37,910 nt of DNA from Nitrospirota bacterium (GTDB lineage Bacteria; Nitrospirota; Thermodesulfovibrionia; Thermodesulfovibrionales; JdFR-85), in contig WGEZ01000071.1 of the NCBI GenBank assembly GCA_015492515.1, positions 1 through 37,910 of the forward strand. The letters run 5' to 3'. The translations under genes and the position numbers were made by a program. Below are positions 37,081-37,910 of this stretch, one piece after another. Position 1 is the stretch's first letter. Each line of letters opens with the position of its first letter. The notes under the pieces are model-generated. The model did no database searches, was not told the origin of the DNA, and worked only from the letters and a program-made list of their open reading frames with translations.

Positions 37081-37910
37081 ATGACGATACTGGTTACCGG
37101 ACTGAACCACAAGACCGCCCCGGTTGAAGTGAGGGAGAGGCTCGCCTTTGACGGCCCCAAACTGAAAGAAGGGCTCGAGGGGTTCCTCCGGATACCGGAG
37201 GTCAGAGGTGTGGTGATCCTGTCCACATGCAACAGGGTGGAGGTCTACACCCATGTGAATGATCCCGAGAGGGCGGTCGGCTCGATCAAGGCCTTCCTCT
37301 CGGTGTTCCACTCCATCGAGCCCGGACTGCTCGAGGGCGCCCTCTATTTCCATACAGACCAGGAGGCCGTAAGGCACATATTCAGGGTCGCCTCCAGCCT
37401 CGACTCGATGGTGATAGGTGAGCCCCAGATCCTGGGACAGGTGAAGGAGGCCTTCGAGCTCGCCCTCTCCAGGAAGGCCACCGACGGAATCCTGAACAGG
37501 CTCCTGAAGAAGGCCATATCAGTGGCCAAGACGGTGAGGACGGAGACGAGGATCGCGGAGAACGCCGTATCCATCAGTTACGCCGCGGTGGAGCTGGCGA
37601 AGAAGATCTTCGCCGATCTCGACAGGAAGAGGTTCCTCCTCATCGGAGCCGGTGAGATGGCCGAGCTCGCCGCCAGGCACCTGATCGGCAACGGCGTCAC
37701 CGACGTCACCGTGGCCAACAGGACCTATGCCCGGGGGGTCGAGCTTGCAGAGGAGCTCAACGGCAGGGCGGTGAGGTTCGAGGAGTTCAAGAACGAACTC
37801 GTCAACACCGACATCGTCATCTGCTCCGCAGGCGCACCGACGTTCATACTCCTCGAAGAGGAGATGCACCGGATAATGAAGCAGCGGAGGCACAGGCCGG
37901 TGTTCATAAT
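37081..37910 (+). CDS. hemA: Glutamyl-tRNA reductase, 5' part (cut by window end)
   Basis: The first 276 codons of hemA, starting ATG at 37081, one base after the ccsA stop. The enzyme reduces glutamyl-tRNA to glutamate-1-semialdehyde, the first committed step of C5 haem synthesis. Seen are TGLNHKTAPVEVRERL (about 6-21), the catalytic cysteine C50 in ILSTCNRVEVY, FRVASSLDSMVIGEPQILGQVKEAF (about 100-124), and the NADPH-binding FLLIGAGEMAELAARHL (about 180-196). The frame is open to the window end, so about 65% of the usual 420 residues are present. Confidence 0.95.
   Translation, partial: MTILVTGLNHKTAPVEVRERLAFDGPKLKEGLEGFLRIPEVRGVVILSTCNRVEVYTHVNDPERAVGSIKAFLSVFHSIEPGLLEGALYFHTDQEAVRHIFRVASSLDSMVIGEPQILGQVKEAFELALSRKATDGILNRLLKKAISVAKTVRTETRIAENAVSISYAAVELAKKIFADLDRKRFLLIGAGEMAELAARHLIGNGVTDVTVANRTYARGVELAEELNGRAVRFEEFKNELVNTDIVICSAGAPTFILLEEEMHRIMKQRRHRPVFI

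Overview
The window is a GC-rich, densely coded bacterial chromosome segment with short intergenic gaps, many overlapping start/stop codons and no phage, IS transposase, CRISPR array, rRNA or tRNA gene that I can see. Gene content suggests an anaerobic or microaerophilic Gram-negative: TonB and outer-membrane receptor genes, lipoproteins, multiheme c-type cytochromes, a DsrP/HmcC-type NrfD protein, futalosine-type menaquinone synthesis, ATP-activated Fe-S enzymology and DsrE. The mixture recalls Nitrospirota (Thermodesulfovibrionia-like) or deep deltaproteobacterial lineages. This placement is inference from gene content only.

Layout. 1-2.6 kb: the 5' part of an Mth938-like gene, futalosine hydrolase (mqnB) behind a 13-unit 9-bp tandem repeat, and a formyltransferase-only PurH. 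2.7-11.7 kb (minus strand): a nine-gene, mostly overlapping operon running from a TonB-dependent receptor through a histidine-rich DUF4198-like periplasmic protein, a NapH-like membrane polyferredoxin, a single-subunit 2-hydroxyacyl-CoA-dehydratase-family (double-cubane-type) protein, its ATP-dependent activase and a CcdA/SafE-like membrane protein to ExbB, ExbD and TonB. A small secreted protein lies upstream, with a consensus promoter and a CRP-like palindrome. 11.9-17.4 kb: cutA, a NifU-domain protein, a substrate-binding-like protein without signal peptide, lipM, a zinc ribbon, dsrE, a SpoIIM-like protein and hypotheticals. 17.4-20.9 kb: a sugar ABC transporter (two permeases and a binding lipoprotein, no ATPase) led by an SH3 protein. 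21.1-23.3 kb: bioA, an orphan ferredoxin and a glycine-zipper lipoprotein. 23.3-26.1 kb: SpoU methyltransferase, flippase-like protein and GT2 glycosyltransferase. 26.3-29.8 kb: cupin, NSS transporter, aroK and aroC. 30.1-35.3 kb (minus): a respiratory operon joining an NrfD/ferredoxin/tetraheme module to a Rieske/cytochrome b/pentaheme module. 35.5 kb to the end: a MobB-like GTPase, ccsA and the 5' part of hemA.

How the parts fit. Menaquinone (mqnB), cytochrome c maturation (ccsA), haem synthesis (hemA) and the six-gene membrane complex together point to menaquinone-based respiration. The most unusual locus is the 2.7-11.7 kb operon. It packages outer-membrane energised import with its own ExbB/ExbD/TonB, a membrane electron-transfer protein and an ATP-driven low-potential reductase. 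The simplest reading is import of a scarce ligand or metal complex followed by reductive processing in the cytoplasm; the substrate cannot be read from sequence.

Regulatory sequence is unusually legible. Several genes have near-consensus sigma-70 boxes, some so close to the start codon that the transcript would be leaderless, and two GTGA/TCAC-type palindromes mark likely CRP/FNR-family sites.
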